From contig NZ_FOIU01000002.1 in NCBI RefSeq assembly GCF_900111495.1, forward strand, positions 186,001 to 250,000: a stretch of 64,000 bases of DNA. Direction: 5' to 3'. This document shows, in pieces, positions 15,495 through 24,076 of this stretch. The DNA comes from Chryseobacterium wanjuense. Lineage in GTDB: Bacteria; Bacteroidota; Bacteroidia; Flavobacteriales; Weeksellaceae. Numbering within the stretch: position 1 is the stretch's first letter; every line of letters begins with the position of its first letter. The notes under the pieces were generated by a model. That model was not told the DNA's origin. It saw only the letters and a program-made list of their open reading frames with translations, and did no database searches. The translations under genes and the position numbers were made by a program.

Positions 15495-16781
15495 TTATCT
15501 GTTTACCATATCGATATAATCTCTTTGCTTAGCACCTTGATATACCTGTCTTGGTCTTCCGATAGGGTCTCCTTTCAATCTCATTTCTTTCCACTGAGAA
15601 ATCCATCCCGGAAGTCTTCCTAATGCAAACATTACCGTGAACATTTCTGTAGGAATTCCTAATGCTCTGTAGATAATACCTGAATAGAAATCTACGTTTG
15701 GATATAGTTTTCTTTCTACGAAGTACTCGTCTTCAAGCGCTACTTTTTCCAACTGCATTGCGATGTCAAGAGCTTTATCCTGAATTCCTAGTGCGTTAAG
15801 AATATCGTCAGCAGCTTTTTTAATGATTTTAGCTCTTGGGTCGAAGTTTTTGTATACTCTGTGTCCGAATCCCATTAGACGGAAGCTGTCATTTTTGTCT
15901 TTAGCTTTTGCTACCCACTTGTTAACATCTCCACCATCTTTTTCGATCAGCTCAAGCATTTCGATTACTGCCTGGTTTGCACCACCGTGAAGTGGCCCCC
16001 AAAGTGCAGAAACCCCTGCAGAGATAGAAGCGAAAAGACCAGTGTGAGCAGACCCTACCATTCTTACTGTAGAAGTAGAACAGTTTTGCTCGTGGTCAGC
16101 GTGAAGGATTAATAATTTATCTAAAGCTTCAACAACCACAGGATTCACTTCAAAATCCTGATTAGGCATTCTGAAAGTCATTTTGTAGAAGTTTTCTACG
16201 TAGTTCAGATTGTTGTCTCCGTGGTTCAGTGGCAAGCCTTGCGTTTTTCTGTAAGTCCACGCGCAAAGGTGAGAGAATTTTGCGATCATCAATTCAGCCG
16301 CAAGATCCATTTCTTCTTTAGAATTTACATTAACAGCTTTAGGATTAAAGGCCGTTAAAGCAGAAGTTAAAGAAGATAAAACTCCCATAGGGTGAGCAGA
16401 ACGAGGGAAAGCGTCGATTAGCTTTTTCATTTCCTCTGCTACGAAATTATATTTTTTAATGTTATTCTCAAAAGAAGTGTACTGATCCTTAGTCGGTAAT
16501 TCACCTTGTAATAAAAGGTACATTACTTCAGTAAAGTTAGACTTTTCAGCAATCTGCTCGATAGGATATCCTCTGTAGAATAGTTCTCCTTTATCCCCGT
16601 CTAAGTAAGTGATGTCGCTAAGTGTAGCTCCGGTATTTTTGTAACCTAAATCTAAAGTGATTAAACCTGTCTGGTCTCTTAATTTTGAAATATCGATCCC
16701 TCTGTCTCCGATAGTACTATCCACGATTGGATATTCATATGAATTACCGTCGTAATTCAATATTACTTTGTTGTCTGACAT
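15495..16781 (-). CDS. gltA: Citrate synthase
   Basis: A 428-residue cytosolic enzyme condensing acetyl-CoA and oxaloacetate, the first step of the TCA cycle. Length and motifs fit the hexameric type II form: LHADHEQNCSTSTVRMVGSA with an active-site His, LWGPLHGGANQAV with the second, and GFGHRVYKNFDPRA around the oxaloacetate-binding residues and catalytic region. The N-terminal small domain (LDLGYKNTGATLS, FYRGYPIEQ) is complete. It shares strand with enolase upstream, but an 86-base spacer with a hairpin separates them, so they may be independent. Confidence 0.95.
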   Translation of the reverse strand: MSDNKVILNYDGNSYEYPIVDSTIGDRGIDISKLRDQTGLITLDLGYKNTGATLSDITYLDGDKGELFYRGYPIEQIAEKSNFTEVMYLLLQGELPTKDQYTSFENNIKKYNFVAEEMKKLIDAFPRSAHPMGVLSSLTSALTAFNPKAVNVNSKEEMDLAAELMIAKFSHLCAWTYRKTQGLPLNHGDNNLNYVENFYKMTFRMPNQDFEVNPVVVEALDKLLILHADHEQNCSTSTVRMVGSAHTGLFASISAGVSALWGPLHGGANQAVIEMLELIEKDGGDVNKWVAKAKDKNDSFRLMGFGHRVYKNFDPRAKIIKKAADDILNALGIQDKALDIAMQLEKVALEDEYFVERKLYPNVDFYSGIIYRALGIPTEMFTVMFALGRLPGWISQWKEMRLKGDPIGRPRQVYQGAKQRDYIDMVNR

Positions 16782-16821
16782 TATTTAATTTATTTTTTTT
16801 TAAATATACTACTTATTACAA

Positions 16822-16856
16822 AATACGGCAAACTAAAAATTTCGCTTGCCGTTATT
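16822..16856 (-). terminator. Weak hairpin between eno and gltA
   Basis: CGGCAA / TTGCCG arms with AT-rich extensions and a 14-base loop lie just past the eno stop. The following U-run is short, so it may end only part of the eno transcripts. Confidence 0.45.
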
Positions 16857-16867
16857 TATAAATTCAA

Positions 16868-18163
<1,296 letters not shown>

Positions 18164-18183
18164 TTATTTTTTTATAGTTCCCA

Positions 18184-18212
18184 CAAATTTAATCAATTTT
18201 TAACTTTTGAAA
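18184..18212 (-). promoter_or_regulatory. Putative eno promoter
   Basis: TTTC-N17-TAAATTTG on the minus strand: perfect -7 box, one mismatch in the -33 box, spacer at the short limit. Its place right before eno supports it. Confidence 0.45.
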
Positions 18213-18298
18213 GCACCGCGGAACCAATTTATACGTTTATTCTGAGTTAAATTTTAGTTAATTTTAATATTATGATAATTCAAGGTTTCAAACCATAA

Positions 18299-18333
18299 AA
18301 AACCTTCTTCGAAATTGAATCGAAAAAGGTTTT
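18299..18333 (-). terminator. Terminator after the three-gene unknown unit
   Basis: AAAACCTT-N-TTCGA / TCGAA-N-AAGGTTTT stem with one mismatch, followed by a U-run in minus-strand RNA. It lies 46 bases past the stop of the coiled-coil exported protein gene. Confidence 0.7.
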
Positions 18334-18379
18334 AAAAACTTATTTATAATGCCTTGTGTTTTTTTACTTGTAATGAGAA

Positions 18380-19579
18380 TTATAATTTCACTTTGCCTAA
18401 CCCGATCAGAAGATTTAAAGCGACAATTACATTTCCGTCTTTTTTATACTCTCCTTCAAAATCTCTTCCGAAAGAAAATGTAAGCCTTTGATTTTTGGCT
18501 ACTTCATATTCAAAATTCAGCAGGAACTTCCATGAGGATTCGTAATCGGACTTGTTGAGGATACTTCTGTAAATACATTCACCGCTCATCAGAAATTTTT
18601 TATTAAAAAAATTAAGAGCATATCTTGAACCCATATCCAATGTATGAAGATTTTCTTTTTTCAGTTCCGGATTTGCCAAAGGAGAATCCGGATTGTAGAG
18701 ATAGCGCGTGATAAAAATAAGCGAAGAAGATGATTTTTCCCAGTTCCAGCCGCCTGTAAGCCAAGCTCCGGTTTTTGAGATCTGAGAATTATCAAACTTA
18801 TTATTTCTGAAATCTACAACCGTTCCCATAGAAAGATCTAAGTAAAAACCATAACGATCCAGTTTTATCTTTCCGGCTTCTTCTTTTATCTTTTCCTGAT
18901 AAATTTGTCTTTCATTTTTAGAGGCTGCAATTGTTTCATCGGATATTTGTTTATCAATCGTTTTTATTTTTTCGCTTAATTCCTTATACTTTTTAGAGTT
19001 TTCATCCTTTATTTCATTTCTTTCCAATACAAACTTTTTCCTTTCTTCAAACAAAGCAGAGATTTTCCCTTCATGATCTGTGATTGCAATTTCTTGCATT
19101 TTCTTTTGATAAAATTCAATCTTATCTAAAGCAGCTATTGTTTTATTATTTAAATTTCCCCTTTTTAAAGAAAATTTGACTCCTAATCCTAATCTTGATC
19201 TTGCTTCAATACTTTCCTCCAAATCTTCCTCAATCTTCTTGAAAGCAAATGACGTAACAAAACTTTGTTTAAATCCTTCTGAAAAACTTGGTGTTTTCTT
19301 TCTTAAATCCTGATAGTTTCCCCCTAGTTTAAAGGGCGCAACATCTATCGCAAAAGAAGAGGGAAGCGTGGAGAAATTATCTGAACTTTCCCTTAATGAT
19401 ACCATTAAAGCATTCACGTCGGTGGGTTTCTCAATTTCTGAATTGGCTATTCCCAGTAAGTTGGCCGCCGGAGAAGACTGCGCTCTCAATAAATCTAAAT
19501 TGATCTCATCATCCTGACAAAAATAAAATTGCGGAAATGAAATAAAAAATACCCAAACAATATATCGAATCGTTTTCAT
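18380..19579 (-). CDS. Exported protein with coiled coil and probable C-terminal beta-barrel
   Basis: A 399-residue protein, family not recognised. A signal peptide (residues 1-21, ending YFCQ) is followed by a globular part, a charged heptad-like coiled coil at ~150-235 rich in Glu and Lys, and a C-terminal ~150 residues with alternating aromatic strands (RYGFYLDLSMGTVVDF, TGAWLTGGWNWEK, RLTFSFGRDF) typical of outer-membrane barrels. It is last in a three-gene unit with 11- and 29-base gaps. It could be an outer-membrane partner of the two small upstream proteins. Confidence 0.7.
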   Translation of the reverse strand: MKTIRYIVWVFFISFPQFYFCQDDEINLDLLRAQSSPAANLLGIANSEIEKPTDVNALMVSLRESSDNFSTLPSSFAIDVAPFKLGGNYQDLRKKTPSFSEGFKQSFVTSFAFKKIEEDLEESIEARSRLGLGVKFSLKRGNLNNKTIAALDKIEFYQKKMQEIAITDHEGKISALFEERKKFVLERNEIKDENSKKYKELSEKIKTIDKQISDETIAASKNERQIYQEKIKEEAGKIKLDRYGFYLDLSMGTVVDFRNNKFDNSQISKTGAWLTGGWNWEKSSSSLIFITRYLYNPDSPLANPELKKENLHTLDMGSRYALNFFNKKFLMSGECIYRSILNKSDYESSWKFLLNFEYEVAKNQRLTFSFGRDFEGEYKKDGNVIVALNLLIGLGKVKL

Positions 19580-19590
19580 GATTATAGTTT

Positions 19591-20082
19591 TTAATAAAAT
19601 GTGATGTAATGCGTAAAACTGGAAGTTCCAGCTTCACCGACATTGATCGTATGTTGATCTTTGTACACCTGCTTCGATCCAATTTTAATTTTCACAGTCA
19701 GGATTGTATCATTTTGATCCGGATTTCCGTTTGTATCAGTAATATTTGACTCAATATCTAATATCTGACCCGCCAAATTCTTGCATTGACCAATGCTGAT
19801 ATTTTCTGTTGACTGAGAAATAAACTTCGGCTGCTCAGCAGTTTTTAAAATTTTAAGTGTTGATGATCCTTTCTGGTCTTCTCCGCCAAAGAAAATCGAA
19901 ACCAGGATATTATCATTCTCATTAAAATCAGATAAAAAAATATCTTTTATTGCAACATAATGGTTATTATTATTCACTGCATCAGTAAGATAATTCATCA
20001 TGCTCAATTGTTGAATTTTAAAATTCAGTAATTGTGTTTGTGCATTTAAAATCCTTGCTGATTGATTCTTTTTTGTGCTCAT
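19591..20082 (-). CDS. Protein of unknown function (middle gene of three)
   Basis: A 163-residue protein, not recognised. It lacks a signal peptide. The N-terminal ~50 residues are helical and Gln/Asn-rich; the rest alternates hydrophobic and polar residues like a beta-sandwich (NILVSIFFGGED, DTILTVKIKIGS), ending in an aromatic SFTHYITFY. There is one Cys. It is translated with the membrane protein 29 bases upstream and the exported coiled-coil protein 11 bases downstream. Confidence 0.6.
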   Translation of the reverse strand: MSTKKNQSARILNAQTQLLNFKIQQLSMMNYLTDAVNNNNHYVAIKDIFLSDFNENDNILVSIFFGGEDQKGSSTLKILKTAEQPKFISQSTENISIGQCKNLAGQILDIESNITDTNGNPDQNDTILTVKIKIGSKQVYKDQHTINVGEAGTSSFTHYITFY

Positions 20083-20111
20083 GACTTTATTCTTTAAGGT
20101 TATTCAATTGA

Positions 20112-20441
20112 TTATTGTTTGCTTGGTGAAGGCGCCAAAAGTCCCGCCAATGCTCCGATTGACCCTGAGGATATTGCCGTAAAGATCGTAAGTACCTGTG
20201 CATTTATTTGATTTCCACCTTCATTCATAGACATCACTGTAAGTGTTATGACAATTGTAAGGATGATCAAGCCAAATGATAAGACAATTATTCTATAGAT
20301 CCAGGAATCTGTATCTTTTGGATTTGTGGTGATATTTTCTGCAGCTTTCACAGGATTTTCACGAAATTCCTGCTGCAAATTGGGATTATTGTTTAAAGCT
20401 GTCTTAAAATCTTCAAATGTGTTATCAATTGTAGTTTTCAT
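20112..20441 (-). CDS. Two-span membrane protein with leader-like N-terminus
   Basis: A 109-residue protein of unknown function. The first ~45 residues are soluble and contain FKTALNNNPNLQQEF followed by RENPVKAAENI, a pattern that recalls Nif11- or NHLP-type leader regions (F-x-x-x-L-x-x-x-P). The rest has two membrane spans (about 49-71 and 82-101) joined by a Met/Asn-rich loop. The likeness to leaders is weak and may be chance, because no modification enzyme is nearby. It is first in a three-gene unit, downstream of a kinase-gene terminator. Confidence 0.6.
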   Translation of the reverse strand: MKTTIDNTFEDFKTALNNNPNLQQEFRENPVKAAENITTNPKDTDSWIYRIIVLSFGLIILTIVITLTVMSMNEGGNQINAQVLTIFTAISSGSIGALAGLLAPSPSKQ

Positions 20442-20526
20442 GGTTATTAGTTTTTAGTTTTATACCTCAAAGTTCCATTTAAAAAAGCTTCTTGTCAATT
20501 ACACAAACGGGTGATTCTGACAACAA

Positions 20527-20556
20527 AAAACAGCACCATAAAAATGGTGCTGTTTT
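20527..20556 (-). terminator. Terminator of the two-component operon
   Basis: Perfect 13-bp stem AAAACAGCACCAT / ATGGTGCTGTTTT with an AAAA loop; the minus-strand RNA continues into a U-run. It lies 23 bases after the kinase stop. Confidence 0.9.
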
Positions 20557-20578
20557 ATATTTAAGTTTAAAAAATTAA

Positions 20579-21370
20579 TTATAAATCTATCCTGAAAAAC
20601 AAATGTGTTCCGTTTTCTGTGGTCACTTCGCACTGCCCGTTTTGTTCCAGCATTCTGCGTTTCATATTTCTGAGTCCGTTTCCTTCGGGGTTTTCGTGAT
20701 CGATTCCGATTCCGTTGTCGGAGATTTCCATTTTGAATTCTTTATCGTTTTGTATAAACGAAAGTTTTAGTTGATCGGCTTTACTATGTTTGTAGGCATT
20801 ATTCAGAGCCTCTTTTAGACATAGAAATAAATTTCGTCTTTGCTCTGCTGAAATTGTAGTTTCAGGAATGGCATTTTCATTTTCAATAATGAGCCAGATT
20901 TTTGTTTTTTTAAGAAAATTGTGAGCATAAATTTTTGAGTAGTCAATAAAACTTCCCAAGGTATCATTCCCGGAATTCAGGTTCCAAAGCATTTCCCGCA
21001 TCGAAAGATTCATTTCTTCTGAAGTTTTGAGGAGTTCTTCAATGTCGTTTTTTAATTCTCCATCGTTGGCTTTTTGTTTTAAAAATTCTGCCTGAAGTTT
21101 TAAGGCGGAAATTCCCGCTCCAAGATCGTCGTGCATATCGTGGGAAATTCTTTCGCGTTCCTGTTCTATCAATTTTTGTTTTTCGAGTTCTTTTTGGAGA
21201 AGCTGGTTTTGGTGTTCGGATTCTTTGAGCTGTTTTTCTTTTATGTAGAGTAGCTGCCTTCTGTTGTACATCAAAACAACAAAAATGATGAAGACAACGA
21301 AAAATAACATTACAATCGTGATGATAATGTAAGTCAGTTTTATTTCATTAAGATTTTCATTATTCATCAT
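20579..21370 (-). CDS. NarL-type sensor histidine kinase
   Basis: A 263-residue kinase. One membrane span (about 13-34) is followed by a coiled coil (38-75), the HisKA_3 H-box ISHDMHDDLGAG with likely phospho-acceptor His80, and a HATPase domain (LCLKEALNNAYKHSKA as N-box, ISDNGIGI and GNGLRNMKRR as G-boxes). No sensory domain is present, which suggests that the 7-span protein encoded just upstream, with an 11-base overlap, provides it. The partner is the LuxR-type response regulator two genes further up. Confidence 0.9.
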   Translation of the reverse strand: MMNNENLNEIKLTYIIITIVMLFFVVFIIFVVLMYNRRQLLYIKEKQLKESEHQNQLLQKELEKQKLIEQERERISHDMHDDLGAGISALKLQAEFLKQKANDGELKNDIEELLKTSEEMNLSMREMLWNLNSGNDTLGSFIDYSKIYAHNFLKKTKIWLIIENENAIPETTISAEQRRNLFLCLKEALNNAYKHSKADQLKLSFIQNDKEFKMEISDNGIGIDHENPEGNGLRNMKRRMLEQNGQCEVTTENGTHLFFRIDL

Positions 21371-22007
21371 GGTTTTTGCTGTATTTTAATAATGAAACAA
21401 AAAACGAAATGTAAAAAAATATATTAATCACAAAAAAGAAAGATTGCGAAATAATTAAAGTTCCATGATCTACTTCATTAAATAAATATCTCGGAATAAT
21501 TCTTAAAATAAAAAAAACACCCCAAAATAAAAATCCGCAGGAAACCCAGAATTTCGGATCATCCATAATGCTTTTTTCATTCGGGTGGCTGAGTTTTCCG
21601 TAAAACCAAATCAGACTGTAAAGAATAAACACCAGTGAAAACGAAATTCCGATGATCTGATTAACTTCCTGATATTCTTTAAATATGAAAAATAAAAAAA
21701 TAAGCATAAAAACCGCAAAAACAATGGTATTAAGTTTTACTATAAATTTATTCTGTTCACGATTAAAGTACATCATAAAAAACAACGGACAAAACAGGAA
21801 ATAAATATTGTACAAAAAACCAAATCCGGAACTGCTTCCAAAAACGATCTGGAAGATAAACATTACAAACTCCAGTACAAAGCTTATCCCCAGATACAGC
21901 CACAAAAATTCCTGCTGCTTCCCTCCTTTTTTTATACAAAGATATAATGAGAAGGAAGCAACAAGAAATAAAACAAGTAAATATATTAATTGAAAAATTG
22001 AATACAT
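21360..22007 (-). CDS. Seven-span membrane protein, likely sensor partner of the kinase
   Basis: A 215-residue protein with seven predicted spans (about 4-24, 33-56, 62-80, 91-109, 117-137, 150-168, 183-208). Layout and size resemble 7TM sensor modules normally fused to histidine kinases. Here it is a separate gene whose end overlaps the kinase start by 11 bases and whose ATG overlaps the previous stop (TAATG). A split receptor-kinase is inferred; the ligand is unknown. Confidence 0.75.
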   Translation of the reverse strand: MYSIFQLIYLLVLFLVASFSLYLCIKKGGKQQEFLWLYLGISFVLEFVMFIFQIVFGSSSGFGFLYNIYFLFCPLFFMMYFNREQNKFIVKLNTIVFAVFMLIFLFFIFKEYQEVNQIIGISFSLVFILYSLIWFYGKLSHPNEKSIMDDPKFWVSCGFLFWGVFFILRIIPRYLFNEVDHGTLIISQSFFFVINIFFYISFFVSLLKYSKNHDE

Positions 22008-22786
22008 TATGGCTGCATATTACCTATATCATAATAATCACCAGGCCCCACAGTATTGATCTTTTGGAAAGCAAGTGATAGCCTATTTTGATTTCTAGAT
22101 TGGCTTAAATAGTCTGTGACCTCTTGAGATGGGGAGTTTATATTACAATTTTTATCAATACAAATTAGTCTTACATTAAAAGTTGAATTAGAAGGTAATT
22201 CATTTCTGAAGTCCTTGACTTTCTTTGCCGAGAAAGTTATGTACTCAGTTATAGCATTAAATGTTGTATTCTGTCTAATTGTACTCCCTACTCTAGTTAA
22301 AAACCTATTTCTGATGTTAGCATAATCATCATTAGTTAAAGTGATTTTTTGTAATACATTAGAATCATTAACTATATAGGCGTTATATGCTACACTATTA
22401 AAGTCAAAATCAATAAGGTCGTTTTTATTACAGTTGATAATTATGTAATATAGTGTATGTTGAAGATTATTTATTGGTATCTCTAATTCAGTCTGTAAAG
22501 ACACTGTATCTATAAAACAAAAATGAACGAAGTCAAATTCCAAATTAATATTTTTAAAAGAAGTCGTATCTATCACAAAATCTTTCAATTCTACGTCACT
22601 ATCTTTTCCAAAAATTACTTTTGAGGCTTTATTTCTCATACAAACAACTTGCTGCTCAGAAAGTCTATAATTAAAAAAGAAGTCGACCAATGAATATTTT
22701 TCTATTTCAATACAAGGCATTTCAATAATACTTTGTATTAAATCAAGTTTAACTTGATGACAATCAAATTCTTCTGGATTCTTCAT
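22007..22786 (-). CDS. Unknown cytosolic protein embedded in the two-component operon
   Basis: A 259-residue protein with no recognised domain, no signal peptide and no membrane span. It is rich in Asn, Ile and Asp, and its DNA is visibly more AT-rich than its neighbours. Four Cys are scattered in the N-terminal half, and a CIDKNCNINSPS stretch lies near residue 215. It sits 5 bases after the response-regulator stop and shares a TAATG overlap with the 7-TM gene, so it is firmly co-translated. Its odd composition suggests fast divergence or a later insertion. Confidence 0.6.
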   Translation of the reverse strand: MKNPEEFDCHQVKLDLIQSIIEMPCIEIEKYSLVDFFFNYRLSEQQVVCMRNKASKVIFGKDSDVELKDFVIDTTSFKNINLEFDFVHFCFIDTVSLQTELEIPINNLQHTLYYIIINCNKNDLIDFDFNSVAYNAYIVNDSNVLQKITLTNDDYANIRNRFLTRVGSTIRQNTTFNAITEYITFSAKKVKDFRNELPSNSTFNVRLICIDKNCNINSPSQEVTDYLSQSRNQNRLSLAFQKINTVGPGDYYDIGNMQP

Positions 22787-22791
22787 GGTTT

Positions 22792-23424
22792 TTAGTTTTT
22801 AAAATGGTTAAATTTATTAATAGCCTCCACTTTATTGTTAACGTGAAGTTTTCTGTAGATATTTCCGACGTGTTTTTTTACGGTATCGATGCTGATGAAT
22901 TTTTTATCGGCGATTTCCTTGTAAAGAAGGCCCTGAGACAGAAGCTCCAGAATTTCCTTTTCGCGGTCGGTGAGTTCATCGAAGCCTTGTACTTCTGGAA
23001 GTTTTCTTTCAAAATGCTGTAGAACTTTCCGGGCAATGGAAAAACTCATCGGTGCACCGCCATTGTAAACATCGCGGATCGAAGAAAGAATCTTATCCAT
23101 GCTTTCCCCTTTGATGAGATAGCCGGTAGCTCCCGCTTTCAAAGAATTGAAAATTTTCTCGTCCTCTTCAAAGCTTGTACACATGATAAACTGGGTCTTC
23201 GGCATTTCCTTTTTGAGTTTTTCGATGATTTCGATTCCGAGCATATCTTGCAGCTGAATGTCCATCATAACAACGTCCGGGGAAATGTCAGAGAGGTTTT
23301 TCAGCGCCTCATTCCCATCAAAAAACTGGGCAACAACTTTCATATCATCCTGATAATTGATGATTTTCTTCAACGCATTGTTGTAGTTTTTTTCGTCTTC
23401 TACTATGGCTATGGAAATGCTCAT
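22792..23424 (-). CDS. LuxR/NarL-family response regulator
   Basis: A 210-residue regulator. The receiver domain has the acidic pair in VEDE (residues 8-11), phospho-acceptor Asp55 in VVMMDIQL, the Thr/Ser in MCTSF and Lys in GYLIKG. The C-terminal LuxR helix-turn-helix includes LTDREKEILELLSQG and SIDTVKKHVGNIYRKL. The start is set at MSISIAIVEDE because a near-consensus promoter lies just upstream and a longer frame would begin inside it. It heads a four-gene operon with the unknown protein, 7-TM protein and kinase. Confidence 0.92.
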   Translation of the reverse strand: MSISIAIVEDEKNYNNALKKIINYQDDMKVVAQFFDGNEALKNLSDISPDVVMMDIQLQDMLGIEIIEKLKKEMPKTQFIMCTSFEEDEKIFNSLKAGATGYLIKGESMDKILSSIRDVYNGGAPMSFSIARKVLQHFERKLPEVQGFDELTDREKEILELLSQGLLYKEIADKKFISIDTVKKHVGNIYRKLHVNNKVEAINKFNHFKN

Positions 23425-23444
23425 GCTTTTATTTTTGTTTAAGA

Positions 23445-23475
23445 CAAATTTCAACAGAAAATAGAGGAGAATCAA
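23445..23475 (-). promoter_or_regulatory. Putative promoter of the two-component operon
   Basis: TTG-N20-GAAATTTG on the minus strand; one mismatch in the -7 box. It would start transcription a few bases before the proposed ATG at 23424. Confidence 0.45.
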
Positions 23476-23604
23476 TTACACGTTTGTGTAATTTTAAAGT
23501 TCGAGTTTCCGTTTATTGGTTTAGTTTTTGTTTTTACTAAATTTAATCAAAATTTTTTACTATTTATCATATTAAATAATCAATATAACAAAAAAATAAA
23601 TATC

Positions 23605-24024
23605 ATGAAAAAAGGGTTTTTAATCGGGTTTTCAGCAATTGCTTTATCAGTGATAAGCTGTAAAAAAACTGAAAGTGGAAATAAAAATGTGCTAAAATCA
23701 GACAGCTCAGGAGCTATATTAGCAGATAACGGAAAGGTAGATTCCACCATTCATTATGAAACTGATGTGAATGGAAAAAAATATTTGAAAACAGATTACG
23801 TTTATAAAGCTACCGATGGGAGCCTTGTAAAAGTAGTTTTCAACTATGAAGAAAAAACAATGAGTGTCAGAAGTAACAATAAAACTTTTATCCTAAATAA
23901 AATAGAATCTAAAGGAGACGAAACTACATACGAAAAAATGGATATGAAAGCGACTGTAAAAGGTGACAGCCTGATTTTGGATCAAGGAAATAACATTATT
24001 CAACTGGTAAAAACGAAAATCTAA
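23605..24024 (+). CDS. Small lipoprotein of unknown function
   Basis: A 139-residue protein with a lipoprotein signal: a basic start, a hydrophobic core and SVISC, with Cys19 as lipidation site followed by KKTESGN. The mature part is a small beta-rich domain (YLKTDYVYKATDGSLVKVVF, KTMSVRSNNKTFIL) resembling small envelope lipoproteins that bind or inhibit, but I cannot assign a family. It is a single gene, divergent from the response-regulator operon and closed by a strong terminator. Confidence 0.7.
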   Translation: MKKGFLIGFSAIALSVISCKKTESGNKNVLKSDSSGAILADNGKVDSTIHYETDVNGKKYLKTDYVYKATDGSLVKVVFNYEEKTMSVRSNNKTFILNKIESKGDETTYEKMDMKATVKGDSLILDQGNNIIQLVKTKI

Positions 24025-24033
24025 TTTAAATAT

Positions 24034-24063
24034 AAATCCGACTTAGAAATAAAGTCGGATTTT
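24034..24063. terminator. Bidirectional terminator
   Basis: AAATCCGACTT / AAGTCGGATTT stem with a short AT-rich loop, followed by a T-run on the plus strand. It separates the lipoprotein gene from the convergent GH35 gene. Confidence 0.88.
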
Positions 24064-24076
24064 TTGTGTCTAGATT

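Noticed and set aside
20112..20441. Calling the 109-residue protein a Nif11/NHLP-type natural-product precursor
   Set aside because: The leader likeness is short, two membrane spans follow instead of a core peptide, and no modification enzyme is nearby.
23425..23475. N-terminal extension of the response regulator
   Set aside because: The extra 17 residues precede a perfect receiver-domain start and overlap the likely promoter.
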